Source: Pollenia angustigena | Lineage: Eukaryota > Arthropoda > Insecta > Diptera > Polleniidae | Direction of reading: 5' to 3' | Length of the DNA: 64,000 nt | NCBI GenBank assembly: GCA_930367215.1 | Contig: OV884059.1 | Location: 69,101,393-69,165,392, forward strand | Part shown: in pieces, positions 35,310 through 47,373 of the stretch | Numbering within the stretch: position 1 is the stretch's first letter | Layout of the letters: each line of letters opens with the position of its first letter | The notes under the pieces: generated by a model | Databases searched by the model: none | The model's input: only the letters and a program-made list of their open reading frames with translations | What the model was told of the DNA's origin: nothing | Program-made: the position numbers and the translations under genes

Positions 35310-35344
35310 TATTAATAAAACTATGTATTTATATCTCATTATTA

Positions 35345-35506
35345 GTTTGGTTTTTCTTAATATAAACTTGGGTTTTCTCAATTTCAATTCGTATTTTCTC
35401 AATATCCATTTGGATTTCTTATCATCAATTTGTATTTTCTAAACATCATAAATTAGTTTTACTCGATATTTATTTGTATTTTCTCAATTTCAACTTAAAA
35501 AGGTGT
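35345..35506. repeat. Minisatellite-like arm (right), inverted relative to 25680
   Basis: TTTTCTCAATTTCAACTT and repeated TTGTATTTTCTC units mirror the left arm at 25680-25928. Together they would bracket the IS630-type transposase and all its nested insertions. Confidence 0.55.
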
Positions 35507-35590
35507 TGTTCTAATCAGCCAGTTAAGTAGGAAAAGAGTATTGAACCCAAATTTGGAAATAGCTCCCTAAAAATTTTATAGTTTTATTAA

Positions 35591-37658
35591 CAGGGCAAGG
35601 AAGTTCATGCACTTAAAATCGCAAAATATGCGCATAAAACATGCACTAAAAATCGTAAAATATGCAAAAATAAAAGTAAAAAATATGCATTAAAAATATA
35701 TTTATTTAACCATATTTAACAAAAAAAAACATAAATACATTTCATTCAGTTTTAAAAACTTAAAACATAGTTTAAAAAGTAGTAGTAGGTCAAGATATAT
35801 TTACATATATAAATAAATAAGTTTTTTTTTAAGTTATCAAATGTAAAACTCATTCTATTTGGTCTTGAAACACTTTTTAAGCATTGAAAGTGTTCGTTCG
35901 ACATCAACGGATGTAATAGGTGGATATTTAAAAGTGGTCATTTTAAATATTGTCTACAATTTTTTCTTTACTGGAAGGTAAATTAAAAATATTCTTTTTT
36001 AAAACTGCATAAATTTTGGCTTTTATTTTTTCGCCGATTTGACCTTCTACTTTTCTTATTTTAATGACAGCGTCATCAACGAGTTTAACCGAGATGTTCA
36101 ATGATTTAAACCCCTGAAGTTGGGTTATTGTCTCGACTAGAAACTCATTGTTTGAGTGTATAAATTCTAATTGAGCCTTTATATTAGGTACATTTAAAAT
36201 ATTGTTTCCTTTTTTATCGCGACTGCATTATTTTCATTAAAATTATTTACCACATCTTTAAATTCTTCAAAATTTTTGGCATAATACTCAACTGCCTGCA
36301 ACCAGGTACCCCATCTTGTTATACATGGTTGAAACGCAAAGGTGACTTTAAAAGCTTTCATGCATGGCATGAGCTTAGCATGTGACATGTAACATTTTTG
36401 AGTAAGATATCTTAAAAAAGGGCAAGTAGAGCAAAATTTTATTTTTCCAACTTTACAACTTTACAATATTTAACAAAAATTTGTGTTTACTCTGTTCTTC
36501 TTCTGCATTCAAGATCTTCTTCTGCATTCAAGATCCCAATTACGTAGACAACGAAACGTCCTTCAGTGTCCATTGCTTCGTCAATAGACAGCCACAAATT
36601 ATGTCACTTAATTCTTTCAACAATGTCACATAGTTGTATAGTGTACAACTTGGCGATATAAGTTTTTATAAGGGTTGTTTCCGTAGGAATGGTCTCATTG
36701 TTATACCTGCAGACACCAGAGCATTATACAATTCAAAACTAAATTTGCTAGTCTTATCCCCAAAAGTTGATTTTCTTTGCGTTTCTGGCTTTGAAGGTGA
36801 TGATTTACTTGAAATTTTTAAATGAAACACCTTTTTGTAAACTTTGCAAAAAAGTACTTTTCCCTCTATTTTGAAGACTCAAAAAAACACTTATTTAAAA
36901 GATTATTCTTTGATATTTTTTCTTTTGGCATTTTTTTCCTTAAAAACAATTTATTTTTTTTTAATACTTTTTAGATTTTAGGTCATACTTCTTACACCGT
37001 AAATCAAAAATATTATGTTGAGTTTTATTTTTTCTTCTCCGAACATTATTTTTATTTGCTGCTTCTTCCAGTAAAAAAACCGCGAACAAAATGAAATGTC
37101 AAAAACTGTTTTATTGTTACTTCTACAATTATGTGCACATTTATACAAATTGTAAAATTTTTGTATGTGCTACTTTTTAAAAGTAAAAGAAACAAGGTGA
37201 ATTTATAATAAAATGTAGGTAGTTCAGTACCAAACACCAACATGTTATGTTGTTTTTGCTCCTTGAAAATATCGAAGTTAGCAGATTTTCCCATACTATT
37301 TTAACTGTTTCAGGGCAGAAACAACTATAGCCAGCTGATTCACTGACTACACCTTATAATGAATTCGCCTTGAACAGAAAGATATTTCTAAACAAAAAAC
37401 TAAGAAAAGAGCAATTTTTTTTTTTATAAATATAACAAAATATGACGAAAAATGTGAATTTATAACGAAATATGACGAAAAATATGCATTTATATCAAAA
37501 TATGCAAAAACATGCATTTAAAGCAAAATATGCAAAAATATGCACTAACAAATTGATGCCATTTTACTGGAAATATTGTGATTCGCAAAGATATTAACTT
37601 TAGGTGGGTCTCAGAGTGCCGACAACAAACATGCATTTGCATGAAGTCCCTTGCCCTG
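35591..37658 (-). mobile_element. hAT element, TSD TTTATTAA
   Basis: CAGGGCAAGGAAGTTCATGCA and the inverse TGCATGAAGTCCCTTGCCCTG, with identical TTTATTAA at 35583-35590 and 37659-37666. Subterminal AAAATATGCA repeats occur at both ends. A decayed transposase on the minus strand is inside. 2068 bp. Confidence 0.93.
35865..36830 (-). pseudogene. hAT transposase, heavily decayed
   Basis: Recognisable minus-strand pieces in N-to-C order: NALVSAGITMRPF (near 36700), LWLSIDEAMDTEGRFVVYVIG (near 36560), FQPCITRWGTWLQAVEYYAKNFEEFKDVV (36388-36194 frame) and YPPITSVDVERTLSMLKKCF (near 35900), the last being the hAT dimerisation motif. The pieces are in different frames with stops between them. A short direct repeat (CTTCTGCATTCAAGATC) disrupts the part at 36500-36535. 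Confidence 0.75.
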
Positions 37659-37666
37659 TTTATTAA

Positions 37667-38590
37667 ATTAATATAGATTAATGACAGAATGCGCCGAGTC
37701 CCAATTAATTTTACACAAATTCGTTTTATGTGACTATTTATAAGGCGTATTGCAATATTTTGTGACCAACAGGCCTTAAAATGCCCACTATCGGAAAACA
37801 ATTTAGTACGCCTAAAGCCTTAATGAATAAAGCTTTATTTTTAGCTTTTCTAAAATCTTTGGAAAAGGTTTCCTGATGATCTGGCCTAAGCAACCAGTGA
37901 AATGCGCATAGAAGCTAACTTTCCCTCAACAATAAATTTCAGTGTATTTATCAAATATAAAAAATTGGGAATTTAGCACGTCATACAAAAATCTTAATAA
38001 TAAATTTTGTATTCCCGTAAATAACTTTGATTGTAGTTATATTTGGTTTGTCATAGTTTCAAAGGAGTATAAAGCAAACTTCTAAATTTCATTCATATAA
38101 TTGAGAAAAAAAAATTCGGTAATCATGGCTCTGCAGTGCGCGCCGTCCCACAGTCGTCGTTTGGCCCGCCGCGTTCTAAAAAAAATGGCGCGATGAATTT
38201 GAGCGGGTGTAATGCGCATTCGTGGGTGTTTACGGATTTTCGGCGTCCACTTAACAGCTTAGAATGGGCCATTCGCTCATGATAATTTCAAATGAAAAAT
38301 CGTTAACCTTTTCGTTGAGATTCAGGTTGGCTTGAGCGTAGGTTAGCCGCGGAGTAAACCGATTCATGGTTTCTCGATTTGTATTCTGCGTCTGTTTACC
38401 TCACAAAGGTCAAAACCGAATTGACATTTGGCGCCATTTGCAAAAGTTGTAGCGATTTCAAATAGGATGATTACTTTTGACCCACGTTGTATTCTTTCAT
38501 ACTTTTTTAAGCATTATTTTCGACATGTTTAAGCATTCTTGTCGCAAAACTTTAACATATTCTCCTTATGAAGTTCTGCCAACACTGCGT
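37667..38590. other. No recognised gene; GC-richer island at 38.1-38.5 kb
   Basis: 37850-37960 belongs to a repeat also present near 41330 and, inverted, at 42355-42440 (CTTTGGAAAA(A)GGTTTCCTG). The 38120-38470 part is unusually GC-rich for the window, but gives no protein I recognise on either strand. Confidence 0.4.
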
Positions 38591-38597
38591 AGAGGTA

Positions 38598-38850
38598 ATG
38601 TTAACTGGCCACCGATATAATGTGATTTGACCACGTTAGACGTTTTCTTGCACGGTTTTCTTAAGTCGCAGGTAAATGCAAAGCTATTTAAAACAACAGG
38701 GACCATCAAAGTCAACATAACACACGCCAAGAATCAAATTCATCGTAATTTTTGTGACAGAGTGTTGGACATTTGCACGATGTTATACTCCAAGATATCT
38801 CTCACATACTTGGTTTTATTTAAATATAAAATGCTTCATGAATAACGCTT
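38598..38850 (+). pseudogene. Mariner-type transposase C-terminal fragment
   Basis: Frame reads VNWPPI, a TAA at position seven of the motif, then CDLTTLDVFLHGFLKSQVNAKLFKTT and NFCDRVLDICT. It matches the C-terminal end of the mariner-type family seen at 6740-6990. The N-terminal domain found on the opposite strand at 39371-39815 belongs to the same family but cannot be one gene with it. Confidence 0.7.
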
Positions 38851-39370
38851 TTTTCCTCTTGCTGAACTTTCGGATTAACTTAATTTTTAAACCAAAAAAT
38901 CACAATCTGCCGTTTTATTTTCTTTAATGTTAGCCTTTTTATTTAAATTTTGTTATATCATACAATTTCTGTAGAACTTTATCAATCGATACAATAATAA
39001 CTTTATTAATAGAGAAAAGTAATTGCGATTGAATTTATGGCTGAATTGTGTTCATAAAACATGAAAATTAATGCGAGTTAACGATGCTGGTAATGATGGA
39101 AAATAATGAAGCTTTTAATAGGAAAATAATATCAATTTCATATAATGATTTTATTTTTATATCTGAATTTGTTTATAAGTGGTATTATTTAAAATGGATT
39201 ACAATTGCACTTTATAAATGCAACACAAAATCAATATGGAAAAAAAGGAGGAAATAGTAAAATAAATTATTATAAAATTATATATTTATGATAAACAAAT
39301 ATTCAGTTTTTACGAGAGCTGTGTGCTTGAGTGATTTTTTGAATCACGATGGAAACACAAAGTAAAGGTA
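38851..39370. other. Non-coding AT-rich stretch
   Basis: Nothing recognised between two mariner fragments of opposite orientation. Confidence 0.4.
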
Positions 39371-39815
39371 TGTTGTATGTTGCCATTTCTTGCCACCATT
39401 CTGACCATTGACGACGTTTGGAATGGTCAAGAGGCTTAAGTTGTTTAGTCAGTTGCACCTTGTAAGAGTGTTAATGCAAGTCTTTATACATAATGTTCAT
39501 CAACGACGAGCGTAAGAGGTGCAATTGTTGTGCACGACGACGAGTTGAGGTGGACGGCTCTTCAGCCACACTATTGCAAACAGCAGCAATATTTTCTGCA
39601 GTACCAGCTGTAAAAGTATGCACTGGCATTTTCACAACTCCTACAGACCCGGTTTGCTCAAAGTTTTGCACGTTTTTCCCGATTGTACGCACATTTGGAC
39701 GATTAAATTGACCAAAAAAATCACGAAGTACACGAAATGCATATTGATTTGAACACCCATTTTCATAATAAGCCTGAATTACTTTAACGCGTTGATCGAT
39801 TATGTATCTTTTCAT
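39371..39815 (-). pseudogene. Mariner-type transposase N-terminal (helix-turn-helix) fragment
   Basis: Starts MKRYIIDQRVKVIQAYYENG with LRDFFGQFNRPNVRTIGK, an HTH DNA-binding region typical of this insect mariner-type family. RRRAQQLHLLRSSLMNIMYKDLH follows. After an in-frame TAA at 39471-39473 the same frame goes on with YKVQLTKQLKPLDHSKRRQW and then loses similarity before the catalytic core. Confidence 0.8.
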
Positions 39816-40069
39816 GGTTCAAATTGAGTAAGTCTGAAATTGAGAAATGTGAAATAAAATGCAGAAAAAAACTTGACGTTTCGGTGTTGTTCACATTCGG
39901 CCCTTGAAATTTAACCAGCCTTTTAATTTCACTCGCTTACATTTAAGGAAACTTGAAAATTTTTGTTATCACAAACGCTTCCTCTCGATTATTTTGAAGA
40001 ACTGAATAAAATATTTTGTTCAGGATATAACTTTCTTACTGAACACGAAGCGTAAAATAGATCAGTATT

Positions 40070-40330
40070 GGTCGTATACGCACCTTTAAGTATTTTAAAT
40101 CGATATAACGTTGTCCGTCTTTCTCTAAGGCTGGCTGACTTTCCATGTAAAGCTCGTGCGCAAAGTACAGGTTAGAGTTTAAAGATAATTTACTACCATA
40201 AGCCTATCGAAAATCAGTTCGTAATTTGACATAAGCTCCATAAAAGCTTTTTTCCAAAATACAGTCTTTGTGTCCAGTAACCATCTTATAATGTTGGAAT
40301 TTTGAATAAATTTGGTCCCAACATATTCTA
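40070..40330 (+). repeat. DINE-like repeat fragment
   Basis: Shares 'tggctgactttccatgtaa', 'cgtgcgcaaagtacaggt' and 'cctatcgaaaat' with the 41640-42350 copy. Confidence 0.6.
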
Positions 40331-40519
40331 TTGTAGTGACTACAGGTCTCATTACAACTCTTAAAATTAAAATCTTAAAAATTTAGTTAAAGTAATATTT
40401 AAATTTCATGTATTTTATTTTACATATTTTATTTTGACAGTTCTCTTAAACTAGCTGTTCAACATTTTAGCATACTCCCCAAAATAATCAAAAAAAAATA
40501 ACATAATTCTACAAATGTA

Positions 40520-41290
40520 AAGCTGCTCTTGACTGAACAAATTAGAGTTCGAAGAGAGTGGGAATTGCACGGATCCCCTCAACTTAAGAATTTATTTAAA
40601 GAGTGCACAAAAGTTCTAAGAAAGTTACTGCAGACCCAGAAAACGGCTTCTCTGGAAAAATATCTTAAGGAACAATAATTAGTATTGTGGTTATTTTGTT
40701 GAACTATTTATGGTTTTTAATCCAAATTTTTAATATTTTTAATTAGGCTTAAGGAACTTGATGCAACTCCACAATCAGACTACTCATTGTGGCGTGCAGC
40801 TAGAAATCCAAAAAGGCCAATTGTATCTAAACCACCATTAAGAAACTGGAATGGTAGTTAGGCAAGTAACTGAAAAAGAAAATCTGTTGGTTAATCATTT
40901 GAAAAACGTATTTACAAAATATATCTCACGATATAGCAGTCGAGTTACCGCCTGTTTATGTTAGAGCATCTATTCCCCTAATATTTGAGATAAGGGAAAT
41001 TGAAAAGGCTATTTGTGATTTAAACCCTAAGAAAGCCCCTGGTTTTGATAAGATCAGTAACAAAAAGCTTTTCGAGGTACCCAGCGTAGCAAAGAAAATT
41101 ATTCTTTTAATTTTCAATGCTATTTTACGCCTTACTCAACATTCTCAAAGGGGAAGGTTTCCTTAGTTACAATGATACCAAAACCAGACAAAGATCATAC
41201 ATAAGTTGAGTCATATAGGCCTATTAGCTTATTATCAAATATATCAAAGCTATTTGGGAAACTATAACTATTTGTGTCAAAATTAACACC
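40520..41290 (+). pseudogene. Jockey-clade RT, decayed 5' part
   Basis: Readable pieces in several frames: VRREWELHGSPQLKNLFKEC, DYSLWRAARNPKRP, DLNPKKAPGFDKISNKKLFE, VAKKIILLIFNAILRL, TMIPKPDKD, RPISLLSNISKLFGKL. These are the pre-RT and first RT motifs of a Jockey-type ORF2, aligned well with the element at 29.6-34 kb but clearly a different, older family. Many frameshifts and stops. Confidence 0.8.
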
Positions 41291-41324
41291 AATTTTAAAT
41301 GTTTATTTGTATAATATCAATAGC

Positions 41325-42460
41325 TTTTTCGAATTCTTTGGAAAAAGGTTTCCTGCTGATCTGGCCTAGGCAACCGGTGGGATTGTCGCGAGATTTAAGA
41401 ACTTGTATTTACTTGTAATTTTAGTAGTTAAAATCAAGTTATTAATTTACTTGTTTTTCTGCACAAGAAAATCTCAAGACAAGCTTTTATATCATACATT
41501 TAAAATGTGTAATGACGTTATAAGTTGATAGTAAAAGTTTTAAAGAACAATAATGTTTTTTTTCTTTTTAGCGCATTCAAATAAAAGCTTGTTTTTCAAA
41601 AAGTTTTTTTTACTTTTTATTTAATATTAATAAAATTTCTCAATAACGTGCTAAGTTCCCAATTTTTATACCCAAACCACAATAGTGGAGAGGGTATTAT
41701 GCATTTGTGCCGATGTGTGTAACGCCTTAAAAATTTAAATTTTAAATATTGGTCCTAGACCCACCTTAAAGTATACCGATCGACTTAGAATCAGAATCTG
41801 AGTCGAACTAACGATGTCCGTCCGGCTGGCTGGCTGGCTGTCCATGTAACCTTGTGCGCAAAGTACAGGTCGCAATTTTGCAGATAATTTGATAAAATTT
41901 GGGACATAGATTCTTATTGGCACAACGACCAAGCCTATTGAAAATGGGACCACGAGGGAAGATAGGGGAAAATTTCTTCCCCTCAGATACTATCAAACCG
42001 ATTTTAATGAAATTTAAAACACAAATAGATCAATATTTATATGGACCACGAGGGGAGATAAGGGCAATTTCTGCCTCTCAAACCAATTTTAATGAAATTT
42101 AAAACATAGATAGATCCATATCTATATGGGCACATAAGCTATACAGTTTTTAAAAAAAGGACCACAAGGGGAGGTAGGGGACCATTTCTGCCTCTCACAA
42201 ACTCAAACCGATTTGAATGAAGTTTATAAACATAGATAAATCCATATTTATATAAACATATAAGCATGATGTGTTTTTGAATACTGTGGTGTAGGGTATC
42301 ATATGATCGGACTTGACCGACTATACGTTCTTACTTGCTATTTTTGATAGATACACTGAAATTTATTGTTAAGGGAAAACTAGTTTCTATGCGCATTTCA
42401 CCGGAAACCTTTTTCCAAAGAATTCGAAATAAAAGCTTATTTTTTAAAAAGGTTTTTTAC
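41325..42460. repeat. Inverted repeat pair CGAATTCTTTGGAAAAAGG enclosing a DINE-like copy
   Basis: CGAATTCTTTGGAAAAAGG at the left is inverted as CCTTTTTCCAAAGAATTCG near 42405-42430. A single compact copy with adjoining parts of both ends lies at 37850-37960. The enclosed 41640-42350 is DINE-like. The pair may be the broken halves of one repeat split by the DINE insertion plus a rearrangement. Confidence 0.4.
41640..42350 (+). repeat. DINE-like repeat with three internal tandem units
   Basis: Begins TATACCCAAACCACAATAG...GAGGGTATTATGC and ends GTAGGGTATCATATGATCGG...TTACTTG. GGACCAC(G/A)AGGGG units start at 41947, 42043 and 42159, i.e. imperfect tandem units of about 96 and 116 bases. A simple (GGCT)n run is at 41824-41840. 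Non-coding. Confidence 0.7.
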
Positions 42461-42600
42461 TTTTAACCAAATTTTTACTTCTAACCAAATTTTTACTTTT
42501 TAGCGCATTTAAATAATATGTAGCTTCTTTTAAAAAAGAATTTTTACTTAAAATTTTTTTAAAACTTGAATTCGTATTCTTAGCATGCATTAAAAACTTA

Positions 42601-42870
42601 GCCATATTGTATCTGGAGTGACGTCACTTTATTTTTCGAGTTATACTTAGCAAGCCCTTTCATTTGATACCCATATTGTGGAAGTGCATTAAAAATAACT
42701 AGTCCGCCATCTCGTTTGTGTTGCCATATTGGATTTAGAGTGACCACTTTATTTTTCGAGTTATTCTTAACAACCCCTTTCATTTGATACCCATATTGTA
42801 GAAGACATTAAAAATAACTAGCCCGCCATGTTGTGTGTGCCCGCCATATTGTACTTAGAATGACATCACA
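42601..42870. repeat. Tandem repeat, period about 120 bp
   Basis: GCCATATTG followed by a 'gagtgac..tttatttttcgagttat' block and CATTTGATACCCATATTG repeats from 42601, 42723 and 42842. Non-coding. Confidence 0.65.
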
Positions 42871-42993
42871 TAGCTTACCATGCATTGTGTATACAAAATT
42901 TGGATCAATCGGTTGAAGATAACTGCTTCAACATTGAGTTTCAAGATTTCATCCGAACATACATACTAAATTAAATAGTGGTATATTCCAAAA

Positions 42994-43301
42994 CATGAAT
43001 TCGGTTTTAGAAGAAAACAAAGCATAATTGAACAACCCCATAGAATAGTGAAAGTCATAAGAAAAGCCTTCATCGATGTTTCTCAAGCTTTTGATAAAGT
43101 CTACCCATATTTGAGTTTTGCTAGAATTACGCGCTACGTAATGAGACATACAGAGATGCAGTAAAGTAAGTGAAGGAACTCTTAACAAGTTTTATAATAG
43201 AAAAAATAACATTTCAAGTACCGCGGCATTCCGATACCACGAAGCAAATTTGTTAGGGAGAATACTAAAAAATAACTGTAAAAAATATTCAGTGCGTAAA
43301 G
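42994..43301 (+). pseudogene. Jockey-clade RT, decayed continuation
   Basis: EFGFRRKQSIIEQPHRIVKVIRKA and IDVSQAFDKVY correspond to the FGFRAKHGTIEQVHRI and FIDISQAFNKVW motifs of the intact Jockey. It continues the RT of 40520-41290 after an interruption by repeats, and is then cut by the hAT at 43310. Confidence 0.7.
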
Positions 43302-43309
43302 CTGATAGG

Positions 43310-44496
43310 CAGTGTTACCGTCGGATATTTTAAAAAAGTACCAAAAAAAGGGGATATCTACAAAAAAAGTGGCACCAAAAAGAGGATTTAAAAAAAAATG
43401 AGCACATCTTTTAAAATTAATACAAGTACACCACATTATGTATTTTTTACTTCTTTTTCTATTTATTCTAATTGTAAATGGTATAAAAACATAACAAAAA
43501 ACATTGTATAGTAATTATATGCACTAAAAATAATTAATCGTATTACAATAGACATGTAAAAACTAAAATAAATATTTTGTAAATATTTGTCTGGAGAAGT
43601 AATTTTTATAAAATATTTACTTAAATGTTTTGGAAATTCAAAAACGTTAAACTTGTTTTCTGCCAAAACATGTTTTTTGGATCATGACATTGTTGCAGCG
43701 AATAGAAGATATTTATGTAATGTGTTTTATAAATACATTAATTAATATATTTCTTGTACTTTTCCTTCTGAATCCATGTTCCAATTTCACGCCAAAAATC
43801 TTCAGCATTCGAAATTTTAAATATGTGTTCATAATTCGTGTTATTTACTTTACTCTCTTGAAGTTTAAATTCATGTATAAATGCATCTGGATTAGTTATA
43901 ATATATTTAAGCTCTGAAACTAATTCGAAATAGTTTATATCTTCATTAGACACTATAAATACTGGGTCTAAATACTTCAATATATTGAGCTTTTTGTTTT
44001 TTTATATCAATTCTTGTTATCAATTCTATACACAACTTTTGATTTTTAATGTCAATTACACAAATTTTAGAAAAGTTTTCGGTACACAACAGTTCGGTTT
44101 CTGCTTCACGACCAATATATGCGAGATATCTTTACCCCCCCCTATTCATAATAAATAAAACAGGTTAATAGAAAGTTTATTCAACCGATTTTCAGCTAAC
44201 CATGCATGACAAGAAAAAAATTCTTATAAAAGTGTATTTTCTAAAGCATTTTGTGGCGGCTGAAAAAGACTTGAACCCACCAAGGACGCTTATTTCTTAG
44301 CATAAATAAAAGCTGGGAGTTATAATAAAACAGAAAGAAAAAAAAGTATCTTTTCCAAACGTAAAAAGTATCACAAAAGTGGCAAGAATCACAAAAAGTA
44401 CCACATTTGGGTGCATTTTGTAAAAGTAGCCAAATAGTATCCAAGCAGCCGAAAAAGTGGCAAATTGCAACTTTAGTGGCACCAACGGTAACGCTG
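43310..44496. mobile_element. hAT element, TSD CTGATAGG
   Basis: Termini CAGTGTTACCGTCGG and CGTTGG-type inverse (GGTAACGCTG), with identical CTGATAGG at 43302-43309 and 44497-44504. 1187 bp. Shorter sister of 19143-20902, lacking the dimerisation-domain part and the CAGGCCCACG palindrome. Confidence 0.93.
43738..43980 (-). pseudogene. hAT transposase fragment
   Basis: Minus strand: YLDPVFIVSNEDINYFELVSELKYIITNPDAFIHEFKLQ and AEDFWREIGTW, homologous to the remnant in the 19-kb copy. Only about 80 residues remain and the catalytic core is absent. Confidence 0.7.
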
Positions 44497-44504
44497 CTGA
44501 TAGG

Positions 44505-46130
44505 TACGTTCATCAGTTTTATGAATAAAGCGCTTTTAGTGTCACCATATAAAATCCATGCCCTCCGTAAGCGAAACTCTTACATTTCTCCCTTACAAAC
44601 CTGCTTCGTATGAAGCTCAATTTTTTATTTGGGTCTCTTTAAATAAACCTTTGAGATCTTTAGATTGCAAATCAAAGTAACACTTGTTCAATTAAACATA
44701 CTTTATTGACATTTATTATAATGTTTACAAATTGATCCAATATTGTTTTAAAAAACAGCACCGTTTAATCTCAGCAAAAACTGATGATTCTTCGGAAGCA
44801 AAAATGTAAGCGAGAATTCGGTGTTGAGCGCTTACACTTCTATGAAATATTACATGATTTTTGTTGGAATTCCTCGCGTAGAAGCTCTGCTGTAGAGATC
44901 GGAAGATTTCTTATTTCACGCTTTAAAAACTGACATGATTTACGTGTTTCAAGTAAGTGAAAAAAATTAAGCATTGAAAAAATTGTTATTTCAGCGCTTT
45001 AAAATTTTTTTAAAAAATCTAAAATATGTTTTTTAAATAAAAGGATTAAAGTTTTATAATATTTATGTATGATATTGTAAAATTAAATTGCAATTTTTTA
45101 TTTTTTATCATTTATTTATGGTTAGCCTGTATTCATAGTTTACAACCAGTAGTAGTAGAAGCAGTAGTAGATTCAAGAACCTTCTAGTAAATTCTAGAAC
45201 ATTCCGTTCGAATTATATTATATGATATGATTAATTGCCGTGCAAATAAAAAGATTGTTTAAAAAAGAAGCCCAAAAATTATTGTCAATTATTGAAAATA
45301 AATAAAAGATTCTTCTTTTCTTTGCGAGAACCCCATAACTTCTATCAAATAATAAAGAGCAATTATGCTTTTATCGGAGAAAACATTAAAAACGTGACGA
45401 CTAAAAAATGTTTTAAAATATAATCAAAAACTATATAATTTACGAAAAATAATTAAAAATTATTATAAAAATTACCATTAAATTGCTCAAAAAGAGATTA
45501 GACAATTGTATCACAGCTTATTCTTTAAGATGATTCATCGGTAGGGTACCATTTTCTCACAACGAGATTATCATTTATGATCGAAAATTAGGTCATAATT
45601 CGATGGCCATCTTTTACAAACTTTCTATTTCTAGCTCTTTTAAATAAAGTTAAATAAATCTTCATTCTTGTAAAGGAGATTATCACAAATCTACGTAAAA
45701 ATCAAAGCAAAAATTACGGAAACCGATGACAAACAATGATTAACAATTTGTAAACACAAATCGAAAAAAGTTGCAATATGTATACTAGACTGGTAGCAAT
45801 TTTTTTTTTAAATATAATTGTTTGCGCTGCTTAAAATATGAGTTTTGGTGTAAGAAATCATTATCTAATTTTTCAGGTCAAGCCGACTGTGCCTAGCCGT
45901 GCCTAGTGGGGCCCAAATTTCTCCATATTATAAAAAAAGCATCTTTTCAATCAGATCTTTATAGTTATACTAGTGGAAAAGCCGAAAATCAAAAATATGG
46001 CTTCGTTACGATCTTCCGCAGAGAAAGTTCTTCAAGTGTGCCAAATTTCAGCTTCCTATGTCATCAGATGGCTTCAGAAAGTTGCGGAGAGAATAGGACA
46101 TACATGCAAACATCCTGACATACTAAGAAA
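44505..46130. other. No recognised gene
   Basis: AT-rich. Short chance frames only. 44505-44640 may be residual flank of the Jockey-type pseudogene, but no motif supports it. Confidence 0.4.
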
Positions 46131-46134
46131 TTAT

Positions 46135-47340
46135 ATATTATCCTAGCTTATCCCGGTGCGCTTCGCTACACTGCTTTAACCACTTCTTCAGTTGAGAGAT
46201 ATTTAATATATGCATCCTATGGATGGTTTTTCCCCCCTGTGCCTTCCCGCTTTATTTTTAATTTCGAAAGTGCAGTATACCATAGGAGTGCCTTCTACTA
46301 ATTTTGAACATTCTTACTATAACAGTTCTTAAGATATGCGATATTAAACATTGGCGTCCTATGGGGGGCAACATTTCCCCACTGTTTTTTTGTTTCAATT
46401 TTGGGGCTCAGAAGATCCTACTTCCAAAAGTTCAATAAATTGCTTGCAGCGGCTCTTATTAATATTTCTATCTATGAGGGGTACTGCTCCTCCTCTGGCT
46501 ACCCCGCCCATTTCTATATTAAAATTTATAGCTATAAATTATTAAAATTTATAGCTTACCAAAATAGTAGCTTTAACCACGTTTGAAGACTATCCCTTAA
46601 ATAGTTCTTCAGTTGAGCGATATTTAATATATGAATCCTATGGGAGGTATTTCCCCTCTTGAGCCTACACGCTTTATTTCTATTTTCAAAAGCGTAGTAT
46701 ACCATAAGAGTGACTTCTGCAAATTTTGCACATTCTCACTATAACAGTTCTTAAGATATACGATATTTAACATTGGCGTCCTATGGTGGGTAACACTTCC
46801 CCCGCTGCAATTTTTTTTTCAATTTTGGGGCTCAGAAGATCCTACTACCAAAAGTTCACCAAAATGCGTGCAGCGGCTCTTATTAATATTTATATCTATG
46901 AGGGGAACTGCTCCTCCTCTGTCCACCCCGCCCATTACTATATTGAAATTTAAAGTTTGCTATAATAGTAGCTTTAACCACGTTTGAAGACTCTCCCTTT
47001 AATAGTTCTTTAGTTGAGCGATATTTAATATATGCATCCTATGGGAGGTATTTCCCCCCTGCTACTTTATTTCAATTTTGGGGCTCAGAAGATTTTACTA
47101 CCAAAAGTTCAACAAAATGCGTGAAGCGGCTCTTAAGATATGCGATATTTAATATTGGCATCCAATGGGCGGTACCAATTCCCCTGCCCTATCGAAAAAA
47201 TAGGTAGCCTTTTTTATTTTTAGGTGATGCTACTGTAAAAATTTCAGGAAAATCGGTTAAGTAGTTTAGGAGTCTATAAGCCAACATACAAACAAACATA
47301 CAAACATTTTTCATTTTTATATATCTAGATAGATAGAAGA
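46135..47340 (+). repeat. Interspersed repeat with three tandem units (431 and 391 bp)
   Basis: Starts ATCCTAGCTTATCCCGGTGC and ends in a 'catacaaac..tttatatatctag' tail. Units beginning TTCTT(C/T)AGTTGAG at 46184, 46615 and 47006 share 'tatttaatatatg', 'ttcttaagatat' and 'attttggggctcagaagat'. The third unit is internally deleted. Related sequence recurs at 49380-49560. Non-coding; class not settled. Confidence 0.7.
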
Positions 47341-47373
47341 AGAAGATAGATAGATTAAAGTATTTGCTGTTTA

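Noticed and set aside
38110..38260. Possible middle part of the mariner-type transposase on the minus strand
   Set aside because: Only a loose resemblance (…HPLKFIAPFFL…) to the family's central motif; too weak to annotate.
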